Below are positions 62,577-64,000 of a stretch of 64,000 nucleotides of DNA, piece by piece. The notes under the pieces are model-generated. The model had not been told where the DNA came from and did no database searches. It was given only the letters and a program-made list of their open reading frames with translations. The position numbers and the translations under genes were made by a program. This stretch comes from Diadema setosum (taxonomy: Eukaryota > Echinodermata > Echinoidea > Diadematoida > Diadematidae): NCBI GenBank assembly GCA_033980235.1, contig CM067059.1, positions 11,594,100 through 11,658,099 on the forward strand. The letters are read 5' to 3'. Positions within the stretch are counted from its first letter, which is position 1, and each line of letters starts with the position of its first letter.

Positions 62577-63162
62577 TGAAGCTTGCTAAAGATACGAATC
62601 GAATTCAACTTTACGCCCCTTACTGGATCGTGTATTTTGATCACGCTATTTGCAGATTAGCTGTAAAGTACAACGTTTAGTGTCTCTGTTCCAATCAAAC
62701 ATAATCATGCACAATCAAAAGGTTATTTTAGGGCCACGTATAGATTGCGAGAGGTTAAGACATGTCGGTCTTGTTTACGTGTAAATATCAGATTATTGTA
62801 CCGTCGAGTTATCAAATTGGTGTTATGAATCAAAACGTTATCTATATATACACATGAAAGTTTCTCTGCCTTATACCGCGACTTCATCGACGACGGAAAA
62901 GAATTTTTGATGAAAATGCGATCACCATGATATGCCAGACCTTCTCAACCACGAATGCATAACAAGCAAGCTGTGTTGCAAAAATGATCATACCACTGAA
63001 TTTATTAGTGCGTCATTCGCGTCGCCGCCGAAGAGCTCACGTCGATTGTATGCGACAGTTCGCACTCTCGCCTTCCTCTCCCCTGCCCTGTATGTTGATT
63101 AAGGCAATATATAAATGAATTTTTGATATGAGAATTACCGGCAAATACTAGTATAACAACAC

Positions 63163-63698
63163 TTAAAGGGAAATTCCATCCTGATTTAAAAAAAAAAAAT
63201 GTTCTGTATTAAAACGTAAAAAATAGATAAGTATAGATCAATGAAAATGTGGGGGAAAATCAGACCCAACAAAAAGTTATGAAATGATAAAGTTTAGAAA
63301 GCAAAACAAATTACATGTATCAGCTTTGTGTGACGTAGGTGTGGAGCAGCTCTCCATTCGTGTTCACTTTTCTCCCGAGAATAATTTTATCTCGACCATG
63401 CAGTTCTTGGTATATGATAAGAGTAATACGTTTGTCAATGTCCTCCTTTGTAGATGATACGCTTTGTCTGTGCCAAAAAATTTGAGAACAACAAGAAAAA
63501 AACATAGACCGTTAAGTTGCTCAACACATAGATCACACAATTTTAAGTTGTAACTCTCTAAGCTGTACAACTCGTAACTTTTTGCGTGTTTCCCCAAATA
63601 TTCACTGCATAATTAACACATCTGATTTTGATGTCATACGAAGCAATACCATGTGTTACATTTATGTATGAAAAAGAAATGCCGAAATGAACCAATGA

Positions 63699-63769
<71 letters not shown>

Positions 63770-63770
63770 T

Positions 63771-63825
<55 letters not shown>

Positions 63826-63926
63826 TAGTTTATTAATTAATCAATTAATTAATTAATATAATCAATCAATTAATTAATTAATATAATCAATCAATCAATC
63901 AATGTCAGGATGGAATTTTCCTTCAA
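63163..63926. mobile_element. TTAA-type MITE containing a long (AATC)n array
   Basis: The left end TTAAAGGGAAATTCCATCC then TGA (63163) and the right end TCAGGATGGAATTTTCCTT then CAA (to 63926) are inverted repeats of about 20 bp with one difference. The right TTAA has become TCAA. The interior includes a roughly 200-bp AATC array (63697-63903) adjacent to the right terminus, which probably expanded after insertion. No coding capacity. It lies in the SLC6 intron. Confidence 0.75.
63697..63903. repeat. (AATC)n microsatellite
   Basis: About 200 bp of AATC units with AATT interruptions in the last third. The unit is not separated by unique spacers, so it is not a CRISPR array. Confidence 0.95.
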
Positions 63927-64000
63927 ATTTCAGCCCAGTGTGCGAATTTGGGCGGCGGCATAGATCTCCATGCCTAGAGACACCCTTCTACTGTACAGAT

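Larger units (their letters stand above)
61900..64000 (+). other. SLC6 gene intron (5' part, incomplete)
   Basis: It begins GTGAGT and no acceptor plus coding exon matching the next SLC6 segment (the rest of TM1 loop and TM2) appears before the window ends. The intron is therefore at least 2.1 kb. It carries a decayed hairpin at 62554 and a TTAA-type element at 63163-63926. Confidence 0.85.

Noticed and set aside
63697..63903. Regular repeat array that might suggest CRISPR
   Set aside because: It is a continuous 4-bp microsatellite without spacers in eukaryotic DNA.

Overview
This window looks like metazoan nuclear DNA, most likely from a marine invertebrate deuterostome such as an echinoderm. 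That is an inference. The sequence is AT-rich and gene-poor, with spliceosomal exon-intron structure, many CA/TG, TA and AAC microsatellites, and LINE, SINE and MITE relics. The palindrome TAGGCCTA is frequent. The taxon cannot be fixed from the sequence alone. There are no operons, rRNAs, phage or CRISPR arrays.

Only one secure protein-coding segment is present. At 61629-61899 on the + strand is the first coding exon of an SLC6-family Na+/Cl--dependent transporter: acceptor AG, ATG at 61650, 83 codons, then a phase-1 GTGAGT donor. It encodes the cytoplasmic N-terminus and TM1. Everything after it in the window is intron, and the rest of the gene lies beyond 64000. Upstream of it is about 61 kb of intergenic (or 5' intronic) DNA dominated by repeats.

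Layout: 1-24 kb is mostly unrecognised AT-rich DNA with microsatellites, a LINE-tail-like repeat, a 64-bp tandem duplication and an AT-rich cruciform. From 24 to 36 kb there is a cluster of mobile elements: two copies of one tRNA-derived SINE, a 119-bp MITE with a 9-bp target duplication, a 1.14-kb element with perfect 24-bp inverted termini, two TTAA-flanked MITEs, an array of modules in both orientations, LINE 3' tails and a perfect-core 102-bp palindrome. From 36 to 53 kb there are long TA/GT tracts, a decayed LINE reverse-transcriptase ORF (45.6-47.3 kb), two copies of a fold-back MITE and several ultra-short hairpins. From 53 to 61 kb there are further LINE tails, a LINE 3' end with an intact ORF2 C-terminus and ATT tail (57.3-58.0 kb), and the best-preserved fold-back MITE.

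The most interesting signal is a set of hairpins only 25-36 bp long (43.4, 43.6, 52.4, 40.5 kb, with decayed relatives at 38.5 and 62.6 kb). Several share arms CCAAGGAGGT/ACCTCCTTGG. Four hairpins at three of these loci are bounded by exact 5-7 bp direct repeats, as expected of insertions. At 43.4 kb one hairpin is nested inside another, each with its own flanking repeat. Such tiny elements would be far smaller than ordinary MITEs. A second theme is that elements of several unrelated internal sequences share the terminal signature TTAA-AGG...CCT-TTAA, suggesting one transposase system acts on all of them.
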